Shown: positions 15,729 to 23,894 of the stretch, in pieces
Layout: each line of letters opens with the position of its first letter
Position numbering within the stretch: the stretch's first letter is position 1
Source: Christensenella sp. UBA6345
GTDB lineage: Bacteria; Bacillota; Clostridia; Christensenellales; UBA1242
Length of the DNA: 28,115 bases
Direction of reading: 5' to 3'
Assembly (NCBI GenBank): GCA_002437945.1
Contig: DJSB01000050.1
Coordinates: forward strand, 222 to 28,336
The notes under the pieces: generated by a model
What the model saw: only the letters and a program-made list of their open reading frames with translations
Databases searched by the model: none
What the model was told of the DNA's origin: nothing
Translations under genes and position numbers: made by a program

Positions 15729-16196
15729 TTAATTAACTTGAATACTATCAAACTTGCAATTGATAAGATGTTGTAGATCAGTAGGATTAACTTCTACTTG
15801 ATAACCAACTTTACCCGCACTAAAAATGATAGTTTGATAATCTAACGCAGTAATATCTACTACAGTTTTAAAATTCTTTTTCATACCTATAGGCGAACAA
15901 CCACCATGTATATACCCAGTAAGCGGAAACAAATCTTTTTGTTTAAGCATATCTATGCTTTTTACGCCTACGGCTTTTGCACCTTTCTTTAAATCTAAAG
16001 TAGATGCAACTGGCACTACAAAAACATAATGATTGTTATCATTACCTACTGTAACTAAAGTCTTAAATACTTTTGATATATCTTGATTAAGCGAGTTGGC
16101 AACATCTACACCATTAGTTATAGTATTAGCATATTCATAACTACGATAATTAATCTTATGTTGCTCTAAAATTCGCATTACATTAGTTTTTTGCAT
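15729..16196 (-). CDS. ybaK: YbaK/EbsC-family aminoacyl-tRNA deacylase
   Basis: This 155-aa protein matches YbaK, which hydrolyses mischarged Cys-tRNA(Pro). Key elements are Lys45 in VFKTLV, the central catalytic Lys of the family, and GYIHGGCSPIGMKK near residues 94-107. The start at 16196 is chosen because AGGAG precedes it by 5 nt; the open frame begins 30 nt upstream, but that part overlaps the promoter region. It heads an operon with the two YwaF-family genes. Specificity for Cys-tRNA(Pro) rather than a related ProXp-type substrate is inferred from similarity. Confidence 0.88.
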   Translation of the reverse strand: MQKTNVMRILEQHKINYRSYEYANTITNGVDVANSLNQDISKVFKTLVTVGNDNNHYVFVVPVASTLDLKKGAKAVGVKSIDMLKQKDLFPLTGYIHGGCSPIGMKKNFKTVVDITALDYQTIIFSAGKVGYQVEVNPTDLQHLINCKFDSIQVN

Positions 16197-16215
16197 TATA
16201 ACTCCTACATATGAG

Positions 16216-16244
16216 ATTGTACCCAAATACTTTATATTTGTAAA
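16216..16244 (-). promoter_or_regulatory. Promoter of the ybaK-ywaF operon
   Basis: On the minus strand TTTACA (16244-16239), 17 nt, and TACAAT (16221-16216) predict a start only a few nucleotides before the AGGAG of the ATG at 16196. The upstream ATG at 16226 precedes the transcript start, which supports the shorter protein. Confidence 0.65.
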
Positions 16245-16329
16245 TTAGATTACAAAAAAATATAAAAAGTAACATATTATTTGATTTACATCATTAAATG
16301 ACAGATATTACATATTGACCAATAACAAC

Positions 16330-16359
16330 AAAAAGGTTTAGAATTTTCTAAACCTTTTT
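16330..16359. terminator. Terminator downstream of aspS-asnS
   Basis: A perfect palindrome with arms AAAAAGGTTTAGAA and TTCTAAACCTTTTT forms a strong stem with T runs on both strands. It lies about 80 nt past the asnS stop. Confidence 0.9.
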
Positions 16360-16440
16360 CTTATACTTAACTAATTATGATTGTATACATTTGTAAATAT
16401 ATTAACACTATAAATATATTAAGTTATTAATTAAAATATT

Positions 16441-17823
16441 TTAATAGTCGCAATTCTTTGGAGTACGTGGGAATGGTATAACATCTCTTATATTATCTAC
16501 ACCAGTTAGATACATAATCAATCTTTCAAATCCCATACCGAATCCTGAATGAACGCAAGTACCAAATTTTCTTAAGTTTAAATACCAATCAAGTTTATCT
16601 TTATCTATCTTAAGTTGGTCACATCTATCAACAAGTTTTTCATATATTTCTTCTCTTTGACTACCGCCCATAAGTTCGCCAGAACCCGGAACTTCTAGGT
16701 CAACTGCCGCAACTGTTTCATTGTCTGGGTTTAGTTTCATATAGAAAGACTTAATATCTTTTGGCCAATTTTTAATAAATACTGGTCCGTTGAAATACTC
16801 GGTAATATATTTTTCGTGTTCCTTGGCTATATCTTCGCCATACTCTGGCTGGAATTCCCATTTAACTGGGGCTTGTTTCAATATAGTAATTACGTCTTTA
16901 TGATCAATACGTGTAAAGTGGCTATCAACCAATTTTTCAAGTTTTTCTATCAATCCCTTTTGTACGAAATTATCCAAAAACTCTAATTCATCTCTACATC
17001 TATCCAAAACATACTTAACTATAAACTTAAGCATATCTTCTTCTACGTCCATAAGTCCGTCTAGATCACAGAAAGCCATCTCTGGTTCGATCATCCAAAA
17101 CTCATTAGCATGAGTCTTGGTATTACTATTTTCTGTACGCAAAGTAGGTCCGAAAGTATAAATCTTACTAAATGCCATAGCAAATGTTTCGCCATGTAGT
17201 TGTCCCGAACCTGTAATATATGCGCCTTTACCAAACAAATCTTGGCTCATATCTACTTTACCATCATCATCTTTTGGTAAATTGTTAAGGTCTAAAGTAG
17301 TAAGTTTAAACATCTGGTCAGAGCCTTCACAATCTGCAGTGGTAATAATAGGAGTATTAACATACACATAACCACGAGATTGAAAATATTCATGTACTGC
17401 CATAGCGGCTACACTTCTGATACGGAAAACCGCCTGAAACAAATTAGTACGTGGTCTTAAATATGCAATTTCACGTAAAAACTCTATAGAGTGGCGTTTC
17501 TTCTGTAAAGGATAATCGGTATCTGTAGCATTAACTATTTCTACTTTTGTAGCATGTATTTCAAATGGTTGTTTGTTGGCTGGAGTCAATAATAGAGTAC
17601 CCTTCACTACCATACTTGAACCAGCATTAAGACGTTTAACAGCATCAAAATTGTCTAGTTCGTTGTTGAAAACTACTTGAACACCTTTAAAATGTGTACC
17701 ATCATTAAAGTCAATAAATCCAAAACTTCCATTATCTCTAACAGATTTTGCCCAGCCACCCAGTGTAACTTCTTGATTGGCTAATTTTTGATTATCTAAA
17801 TATAATTGTTTAACATCAATCAT
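16441..17823 (-). CDS. asnS: Asparaginyl-tRNA synthetase
   Basis: AsnRS charges tRNA-Asn directly with asparagine. The 460-aa class IIb enzyme has an N-terminal OB-fold anticodon-binding domain (VTLGGWAKSVRDNGSFGFID), motif 2 (TLRTENSNTKTHANEFWMIEPEM) and motif 3 (GMGFERLIMYLTG). The THANEFW and IEPEMAF blocks distinguish AsnRS from AspRS. Its ATG overlaps the aspS stop codon by one base (TAATG), so translation is coupled to that of aspS. Its presence means the organism does not depend on Asp-tRNA(Asn) transamidation. Confidence 0.96.
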   Translation of the reverse strand: MIDVKQLYLDNQKLANQEVTLGGWAKSVRDNGSFGFIDFNDGTHFKGVQVVFNNELDNFDAVKRLNAGSSMVVKGTLLLTPANKQPFEIHATKVEIVNATDTDYPLQKKRHSIEFLREIAYLRPRTNLFQAVFRIRSVAAMAVHEYFQSRGYVYVNTPIITTADCEGSDQMFKLTTLDLNNLPKDDDGKVDMSQDLFGKGAYITGSGQLHGETFAMAFSKIYTFGPTLRTENSNTKTHANEFWMIEPEMAFCDLDGLMDVEEDMLKFIVKYVLDRCRDELEFLDNFVQKGLIEKLEKLVDSHFTRIDHKDVITILKQAPVKWEFQPEYGEDIAKEHEKYITEYFNGPVFIKNWPKDIKSFYMKLNPDNETVAAVDLEVPGSGELMGGSQREEIYEKLVDRCDQLKIDKDKLDWYLNLRKFGTCVHSGFGMGFERLIMYLTGVDNIRDVIPFPRTPKNCDY

Positions 17824-19574
17824 TATTTATTCTCCTTAGGTCGAAGCATTAGTCCTACATCTTTCAATTGTTGTTCACTTACAAAACTTGGAGCACCCAT
17901 CATAAGGTCTCTTGCATTTTTGTTCATAGGGAAAGCGATAACTTCTCTAATAATATCTTTACCAGTAACCAACATTAACAATCTATCAAAACCGAATGCA
18001 CAGCCAGCATGTGGTGGAGCACCATAAGAGAAAGCATTATACAAAGCACCAAATTTCTCTTTAACAGTATCTTCATTATAACCTGCCAATTCAAATGCTT
18101 TAACCATAAGGTCTTGATCATGGTTGCGGACTGCACCGCTTAATGTCTCATAACCATTGCATACCAAGTCATATTGATAAGCCTTAATTGAATATGGATC
18201 CATATGTTCCAAACTATCTAGACCGCCTTGTGGCATACTAAATGGATTGTGAGCAAAGTCAATATTACCAGTTTCTTCGTTATGTTCGAAGAATGGAAAA
18301 TCTACTATCCAACAGAAAGCAATACGGTCTTTATCAATAAGGTTAAGTTTTTCACCCAACTCATTACGCAAAACATTGGTTAATTTAATAGCCATATCCT
18401 TTTCGTCAGCGATAAAGAATATAGAATCTCCTACTTTTAAATCAAATTCTTTAATTAAATCTTTACCTACTTGTTCGGTAACAAATTTTGCTATACCACC
18501 AGTAAATCCGTCTTGTGTATATTTTACCCAAGCACAACCTTTACCTTCATAAGAAACAATTAGTTTACCCAAGTCATCGTAGAATCTACGTGGCTGATCA
18601 TCACATTTAGCAGAAATAGCCTTAATGGTTTTGCCTTGGAAAGCACCAAACTCGGTATCTTTAAATATATTAGTTACATCATGAACTATAAGTGGGTTAC
18701 GTAAGTCTGGCTTATCACTACAATATTTTTCTATCGCTTCATTGTATGGAATACGAATAAATGGTGCAGTGTCAACATTCTTGGTAGTAAATTCATGGAA
18801 CAATGATGTCGCAAACTCTTCACAATTGTAGAACACATCTTCTTGAGTAGCGAAACTCATCTCCATATCTACTTGATAGAATTCGCCTGGGGTACGGTCT
18901 GCTCTAGCGGCTTCATTTCTAAAACATGGCGCTATCTGAAAATATTTATCAAAACCACTTACCATAAGCAATTGTTTAAATTGTTGTGGGGCTTGTGGCA
19001 AAGCATAAAATTCGCCCGGAGCGTTAATTGTAGGAACAATATAGTCTCTAGCACCTTCTGGACTAGAACTTGTAAGTATAGGTGTTTGAACTTCCAAAAA
19101 TCCCATTTCGGTAAGTTTGTTACGAACGAAATTAAGCATTTTTGCTCTAGTAACAATCAACTCATGAGTTGCTGGGTTACGTAAATCCAAATATCTATAT
19201 TTTAATCTTAATTCTTCTTTTGTATTAGGTGCATCATTAATTTCAAAAGGCAAAACATTTTGACACTTGCCAAGAACTTTTAATGCACTTACTTCTACTT
19301 CTATATCACCAGTAGCCATTTTAGGGTTCTTGCTTTCTCTTTCAAGAACTTTACCTTCTACAGTTATTGTACATTCCTTATTAACACCATTAAGCAAACT
19401 TTCATCTTTTACTAAAAGTTGTGTCATACCAAAATGGTCTCTCAAAGTAACGAAGTTAAGTCCACCCAATTTTCTTATACTATTAACCCAACCAGCAAGT
19501 CTAACTTCCTTACCTGCATCGCTCAATCTTAATTCGCCACAGTTATGGGTTTTATACATATTTTCTCTTGTCAT
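17823..19574 (-). CDS. aspS: Aspartyl-tRNA synthetase (bacterial type)
   Basis: The 583-aa enzyme charges tRNA-Asp. It has the N-terminal OB fold (VRLAGWVNSIRKLGGLNFVTLRD), a class II motif 2 region, the bacterial GAD insertion domain (roughly residues 290-420) and motif 3 (AFGFDRLLMLVTG). Motif 2 reads FRNEAARADRTPGEFYQVD, differing from the common FRDEDLRADRQPEFTQ version and resembling, from memory, the subtype typical of alphaproteobacteria. The anticodon domain cannot show whether it is discriminating, but the presence of AsnRS predicts that it is. GGGAG lies about 6 nt before the ATG. It is first in the aspS-asnS operon. Confidence 0.96.
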   Translation of the reverse strand: MTRENMYKTHNCGELRLSDAGKEVRLAGWVNSIRKLGGLNFVTLRDHFGMTQLLVKDESLLNGVNKECTITVEGKVLERESKNPKMATGDIEVEVSALKVLGKCQNVLPFEINDAPNTKEELRLKYRYLDLRNPATHELIVTRAKMLNFVRNKLTEMGFLEVQTPILTSSSPEGARDYIVPTINAPGEFYALPQAPQQFKQLLMVSGFDKYFQIAPCFRNEAARADRTPGEFYQVDMEMSFATQEDVFYNCEEFATSLFHEFTTKNVDTAPFIRIPYNEAIEKYCSDKPDLRNPLIVHDVTNIFKDTEFGAFQGKTIKAISAKCDDQPRRFYDDLGKLIVSYEGKGCAWVKYTQDGFTGGIAKFVTEQVGKDLIKEFDLKVGDSIFFIADEKDMAIKLTNVLRNELGEKLNLIDKDRIAFCWIVDFPFFEHNEETGNIDFAHNPFSMPQGGLDSLEHMDPYSIKAYQYDLVCNGYETLSGAVRNHDQDLMVKAFELAGYNEDTVKEKFGALYNAFSYGAPPHAGCAFGFDRLLMLVTGKDIIREVIAFPMNKNARDLMMGAPSFVSEQQLKDVGLMLRPKENK

Positions 19575-19616
19575 AATTACTCCCTAAAAAGCATAATATT
19601 ATTGTTTTACTTAATT

Positions 19617-19645
19617 AGTTTACACTTACTAGAATTTTTAGTCAA
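19617..19645 (-). promoter_or_regulatory. Promoter of the aspS-asnS operon
   Basis: On the minus strand TTGACT (19645-19640), 17 nt, and TAAACT (19622-19617) imply a leader of about 36 nt. No T-box leader is present: the region is too short and lacks the specifier and antiterminator features. Confidence 0.55.
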
Positions 19646-19727
19646 ATTATAGTTTATTATTATATAATAAATTTAGCACTAAATTACTTGTTTTTATTAA
19701 CTCTTTACACAAGAATACCTTGTATAA

Positions 19728-19756
19728 TTGACAAATTGATTGATTGCGTGTTTAAT
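19728..19756 (+). promoter_or_regulatory. Promoter of the acyl-ACP thioesterase gene
   Basis: A consensus TTGACA (19728-19733), 17 nt, and TTTAAT (19751-19756). Transcription should begin near 19763, at the edge of the AAGGAG at 19764-19769, so the leader is only about 16 nt. Confidence 0.65.
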
Positions 19757-19778
19757 TAATTACAAGGAGTTAACATCA

Positions 19779-20486
19779 ATGGCTATAATGAAATACGAAA
19801 CCAAAATAACTTTATACAACAGTTATTTTGATATAAATGACAATTTAAAAATTCAAAGCATACTTGCTATTTTTCAAGACGTTGCATCTATCCATGCGGG
19901 ACTTATAGGAGTGGGATATGCAGAAATGAAAAATCAAAACTTATACTGGGTATTAAGCAGAGTTAAATACGATATAATCAATATGCCACACATAGACCAA
20001 ACCGTTATTGTAACAACGTGGCCACACAAAAAAGGCCTTGTGGATTTTGATAGAGATTTTTTGATATGTGACGAAGACAATAACATACTTATAAAAGGCA
20101 CATCAAAGTGGTGTGTAATAGACAGTATAACTAGACGTTTTTGTAAACCTGACAACGTAAATTATATAGGCGAATACTGTGAAGATATTAACTATACCGA
20201 AAAATTTACTAAAACAAGCATTGTAGAAAAAACAGAAAACGCCCGACTTAATTACACCGTATCATATTATGACCTAGACCACAACCAACATATGAACAAC
20301 ACCAATTATGCCATACTTGCCATAAACAGCCTAGACAATAAAAACGTACAACATTTTCAAATTAATTTTATCAACGAATGTAAATTAAATGATAAAATAG
20401 AAGTATACCATATGGCAGACGAACAAGGTGAACATTTAACTGGATACAGTGGTGACAAAATTATTTTTTCAACTTTATCTAGATAA
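19779..20486 (+). CDS. Acyl-ACP thioesterase, FatA/FatB type
   Basis: This 235-aa double-hotdog protein (PF01643) should hydrolyse acyl-ACP to end fatty-acid elongation and release free acid. The N-terminal hotdog contains YWVLSRVKYDI and VTTWPHKKGLVDFDRDF; the C-terminal one holds the catalytic set Asn169 and His171 (DHNQHMNNTNY) and Cys201 (INECKLND), matching the plant enzymes' Asn-His-Cys. AAGGAG lies 9 nt before the ATG at 19779, which I prefer to the frame opening 39 nt earlier, since that upstream stretch lies before the predicted transcript start. It is monocistronic with its own terminator. Chain-length preference cannot be predicted. Confidence 0.9.
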   Translation: MAIMKYETKITLYNSYFDINDNLKIQSILAIFQDVASIHAGLIGVGYAEMKNQNLYWVLSRVKYDIINMPHIDQTVIVTTWPHKKGLVDFDRDFLICDEDNNILIKGTSKWCVIDSITRRFCKPDNVNYIGEYCEDINYTEKFTKTSIVEKTENARLNYTVSYYDLDHNQHMNNTNYAILAINSLDNKNVQHFQINFINECKLNDKIEVYHMADEQGEHLTGYSGDKIIFSTLSR

Positions 20487-20514
20487 ATTTATCTTAAATA
20501 CAAGATAAAAATAT

Positions 20515-20543
20515 TACAGACACAATACGTGCCTGTATTTTTT
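20515..20543 (+). terminator. Terminator of the thioesterase gene
   Basis: TACAGACAC (20515-20523) pairs with GTGCCTGTA (20529-20537) with one A-C mismatch, followed by a six-T run. Confidence 0.75.
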
Positions 20544-20614
20544 ATTATATTTATGTTAATTATTAATACAAATCTTGTTATTCACAAATAAAATACTTTA
20601 AGAAAAAAAAGAAA

Positions 20615-20634
20615 CGTTGCAACGGGGACACTTC
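20615..20634. repeat. Short palindrome-bearing sequence related to the repeat core
   Basis: The perfect palindrome CGTTGCAACG (20615-20624) is followed by GGGGACACTTC. Read on the minus strand this gives GAAGTGTCCCCGTTGC, close to the GAAGTGAACCCCGT of the repeat hairpins. It is an island of GC in an AT-rich gap, without the long flanking stem. Confidence 0.35.
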
Positions 20635-20647
20635 TTACTTATTTTAG

Positions 20648-20676
20648 TTTACAAATAAAATAAAACAATATATACT
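20648..20676 (+). promoter_or_regulatory. Promoter of the glycosyltransferase gene
   Basis: TTTACA (20648-20653), 17 nt, and TATACT (20671-20676) imply a leader of about 28 nt containing GGAGA. Confidence 0.6.
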
Positions 20677-20710
20677 AACAATACTAAAAAAAACAATTAA
20701 CGGAGAATTT

Positions 20711-22084
20711 ATGTACGCAACCATACTTGATATAGCGGACTGGACGATAATTGCCCTTATGGGATTATCATTTATACTCTTGCTATACAAAATAATATTT
20801 AATATATACGGATTATTCCCTGATAAAAAATTTCCTGACGCAAAGAAAAATCACAAATATGCCATACTTATACCGGCTAGATACGAAAGCAAGGTAATTA
20901 GTAGATTATTAGACAGTTTAAAAGAGCAAGACTACCCAAAAGAATTATTTGATACTTATGTAATAATTGAATCCGAAAAAGACCCTACTTTTGAAATATG
21001 TAAAAAGTACGATAATGTTACCGCTTTTGTAAGACCCAACCTTAATGTTAAAAGCAAAGGTGGTGCTCTTGACCAGATAATCAAACATTTAATTGATACT
21101 AATAAAGCACAAGATTATGAAGCCTATTTTATATTTGATGCTGACAACATCGCCGCACCTAATTTCTTAACAGAAATGAACAAGACATATGATGCTGGCT
21201 ATGGAATCGCATTAAGTTATCGTAACTCTATTAACTGGAACGATGGCTGGGTGGCAAGTTGTAGCGGATTAACATTCACTATGCTTAACACCATGCAAAA
21301 CAAATGTCGTGCAAGATTTACCCAAAACGTATTAGTAAGCGGTACTGGTTTCTATATATCTGCAAAAGTAATTAATGACTTGGGCGGTTGGCCATTCCAG
21401 TGTCTTACCGAAGATGTCGAAATAAGTAATTATGCAGTCCTTAATGATATTAAAGGTGCTTACAATGCTAATACACAATTCTTTGATGAGCAACCTATCA
21501 ATTTAAAAATAAGTTGGAACCAACGTATACGATGGGTTAAAGGTCATATGCAAGTAGGCAAAAAATATAACAAGAAATTATGGAAAAGCAGTCTAGTATC
21601 TAAAGAAAACAAACTTGGTAAATTAGAATTTGCTTTAGGCATAATACCACTTGCAGTTCCACTAGCATCAATTATTGTATATGCTATATTTACTCTTGTA
21701 TTAGGTATTGTAGGTGTATGTTTAAAAGTAGACCCATATCTATGGCGACTTGCATTAATTAATTTTGGTGTATCAGTAATAGGTATGTATACATTCCTAG
21801 CATTATATACAGTAGTATTAATATTCGCAGAAAGAAAACATATTGACCTTACAACAAAGAATGCTGTAGTGGCAGTATTTATGAATCCATTCTTTATGGG
21901 ATTGTACATTCCTATAGCAATTGCCGCATTATTTAAAAAAGAAGTTAAGTGGAAACCAATTGAACGTAAAGCAGACATCGAACAAGAACATTACAACGAA
22001 CTTATAGTTAACGGCGAATCCACCGATACTCCCAACGAACAAGATATATCCAAACAATTAGATGCCGAATTTATAAAAAAATAA
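20711..22084 (+). CDS. Processive family-2 glycosyltransferase, membrane-bound
   Basis: This 457-aa protein is a GT2 enzyme of the cellulose/hyaluronan-synthase-like kind. One membrane helix (about 11-33) precedes a GT-A domain with AILIPARYESKVI, DAD at 143-145 (nucleotide-sugar and metal), TED at 233-235 (catalytic base) and QRIRW at 271-275, the QxxRW motif of processive enzymes. Three or four helices follow (about 305-420) and form the export channel half in relatives. It probably extends a surface polysaccharide from a UDP-sugar, but the sugar is unknown. There is no PilZ domain and no partner gene nearby. Start is set by CGGAGA before the ATG. It is monocistronic. Confidence 0.88.
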   Translation: MYATILDIADWTIIALMGLSFILLLYKIIFNIYGLFPDKKFPDAKKNHKYAILIPARYESKVISRLLDSLKEQDYPKELFDTYVIIESEKDPTFEICKKYDNVTAFVRPNLNVKSKGGALDQIIKHLIDTNKAQDYEAYFIFDADNIAAPNFLTEMNKTYDAGYGIALSYRNSINWNDGWVASCSGLTFTMLNTMQNKCRARFTQNVLVSGTGFYISAKVINDLGGWPFQCLTEDVEISNYAVLNDIKGAYNANTQFFDEQPINLKISWNQRIRWVKGHMQVGKKYNKKLWKSSLVSKENKLGKLEFALGIIPLAVPLASIIVYAIFTLVLGIVGVCLKVDPYLWRLALINFGVSVIGMYTFLALYTVVLIFAERKHIDLTTKNAVVAVFMNPFFMGLYIPIAIAALFKKEVKWKPIERKADIEQEHYNELIVNGESTDTPNEQDISKQLDAEFIKK

Positions 22085-22109
22085 ATTTCGCATTTTACCC
22101 TACCCAACC

Positions 22110-22163
22110 AAAAAACACGTTAGCAATTACTACCTTAATGGTAATAACACTAACGTGTTTTTT
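22110..22163 (+). terminator. Terminator of the glycosyltransferase gene
   Basis: AAAAAACACGTTAG (22110-22123) pairs perfectly with CTAACGTGTTTTTT (22150-22163); the loop can pair further (ATTAC..ACC with GGTAAT). It is nearly symmetric and may act both ways. Confidence 0.88.
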
Positions 22164-22312
22164 ATTATCAACTTTCAATTAATTAAGTCTAGATTATCAT
22201 AATCAACTAATTAGTTAAAAAAAATAAATTCTTATTATAATAACAAATACGAAACTTGACTTACATTGTTATAAGCTAAATATCATATCACAATAAAAAT
22301 AATAAGTATGCC

Positions 22313-22333
22313 AACCATATTTTTGATATGGTT
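22313..22333 (-). other. Hairpin overlapping the stop codon of the flavoprotein gene
   Basis: A perfect 8-bp stem AACCATAT/ATATGGTT with a 5-nt loop overlaps the last bases of the downstream flavoprotein gene. No T run follows directly, so it is at best a weak terminator; it may instead protect the mRNA 3' end. Confidence 0.35.
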
Positions 22334-23894
22334 AATTACCAAAATTGTTTAATATCGACTCGGCGACTTTAATACCATCTACTGCACTACTAACTATGCC
22401 ACCAGCATAACCAGCACCTTCTCCACATGGATATAGACCTTTAATCTTTGTCTGCAAAGTATCATCTCTTACAATTGTTACCGGACTACTCGACCTACTT
22501 TCTATACCAATAAGTAGATTACCATCATCACTAAATCCTTTTAGTTTTTTATTAAGTAATGGCAAGCCTTCTTTTAAACTTTCAGTTACAAATTTAGGTA
22601 AGCATTTTGATATATCACATAATTTAATTTTTGTACTAGGTACTACTTTTAGTGCAGTATTTTTATGTCCTAAAAATGCACCAACTGACATAGCAGGACA
22701 CTCTACACTTTTAGTTAAATCATAAGCAAGTCTCTCATATCGTGATTGAAATTCAACACCAGCAAGTGGGTGGTCACTTCCATAATCTTCAGGGACTACA
22801 TTAACTAACACAGCACTATTAGCATTAACTTTATCTCTAGCAAAATAACTCATACCATTGGTAACTATCTCTCCATTATCACTAGCCGAATTAACTACTA
22901 CACCACCTGGGCACATACAAAATGTAAATACACTACGGCCACTAGGTAGATGCACTGCCAATTTATAATCGGCTGGTGGAAGGTGAGAATCTACTTTACC
23001 ATATTGACTAAAGTTAATATCTTTTTGATTCTGTTCTATTCGTACACCTATAGCAAACGGTTTTTGTTTTAATTCAACACCCTTATCATATAATAGATTG
23101 AATGTATATCTAGCACTATGTCCTACGCATAATACAAGTGCTTTAGTATCAATAGTATAAACTGTATCATCTACTATGTTTTTGACAAAAACTTTATTAA
23201 TCGTGTCATCAACATACTCATAATCAACAAATTGTGTATTAAATCTAACTTTTCCACCCATATCGATAATTGACTTACGAATGTTTTTGACGACAGTTTT
23301 TAAGTTGTCACTACCTATATGCGGTTTGTTAATATATAGTATTTCTTTAGGTGCACCATGTTTATAAAATTCATTAATAACCATCTTACAATATTTATTA
23401 TTAAGGTTGGTATTAAGTTTACCATCACTAAAAGTGCCTGCTCCACCTTCGCCGAATTGAACATTGCTTAATGGATTAATCACTCCTGTTTGCCAGAACT
23501 TTTCTACTTCTTTTTCTCTGTTATCTACGTCCATACCTTGTTCAATAACAATAGGTTTATACCCCATATAACTTAAAGCCAAAGCACAAAACATTCCGGC
23601 AGGTCCAAATCCAACTACTACTGGTCTAAAGTCTCTTTCACAATTTTCGTACTTTAATCCCGTATAGTCCAACTCGATATTATCGTAACCTTTTACATTA
23701 TTATACGATTTTAATTCAACTGCTAAAGTGAGCATAATTTTTACATCTGGTTTACGTCTAGCGTCAATTGATTTTTTAACTATAGTATAGCCTAATATTT
23801 CATTAGGTTTAATATGCAACACACTAGATAATTTATTAATTATTGTATCGTTGTTATAGTCGGGGCTAAAACTTAAATTATCTACTCTTATCAT
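22332..23894 (-). CDS. FAD-dependent dehydrogenase, COG2509 type
   Basis: This 520-aa flavoprotein has an N-terminal domain of about 85 residues, then a Rossmann FAD motif VVVGFGPAGMF (GxGxxG at 95-100) and NVQFGEGGAGTFSDGKLNT, the signature of the COG2509 'uncharacterised FAD-dependent dehydrogenase' group. The C-terminal block IKGLYPCGEGAGYAGGIVSSAVDGIK closes the FAD site. The substrate is not established for the family. AGGAGAG precedes its ATG, which overlaps the upstream flavoprotein's TGA by 4 nt (ATGA). The pairing with a BaiN/HI0933-type oxidoreductase suggests linked redox roles. Confidence 0.85.
   Translation of the reverse strand: MIRVDNLSFSPDYNNDTIINKLSSVLHIKPNEILGYTIVKKSIDARRKPDVKIMLTLAVELKSYNNVKGYDNIELDYTGLKYENCERDFRPVVVGFGPAGMFCALALSYMGYKPIVIEQGMDVDNREKEVEKFWQTGVINPLSNVQFGEGGAGTFSDGKLNTNLNNKYCKMVINEFYKHGAPKEILYINKPHIGSDNLKTVVKNIRKSIIDMGGKVRFNTQFVDYEYVDDTINKVFVKNIVDDTVYTIDTKALVLCVGHSARYTFNLLYDKGVELKQKPFAIGVRIEQNQKDINFSQYGKVDSHLPPADYKLAVHLPSGRSVFTFCMCPGGVVVNSASDNGEIVTNGMSYFARDKVNANSAVLVNVVPEDYGSDHPLAGVEFQSRYERLAYDLTKSVECPAMSVGAFLGHKNTALKVVPSTKIKLCDISKCLPKFVTESLKEGLPLLNKKLKGFSDDGNLLIGIESRSSSPVTIVRDDTLQTKIKGLYPCGEGAGYAGGIVSSAVDGIKVAESILNNFGN

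Noticed and set aside
19575..19645. T-box leader before aspS
   Set aside because: The leader is only about 36 nt, with no specifier loop, T-box sequence or terminator.
21544..21978. 144-aa minus-strand open frame inside the glycosyltransferase gene
   Set aside because: Antisense shadow of membrane helices; no motif or binding site.
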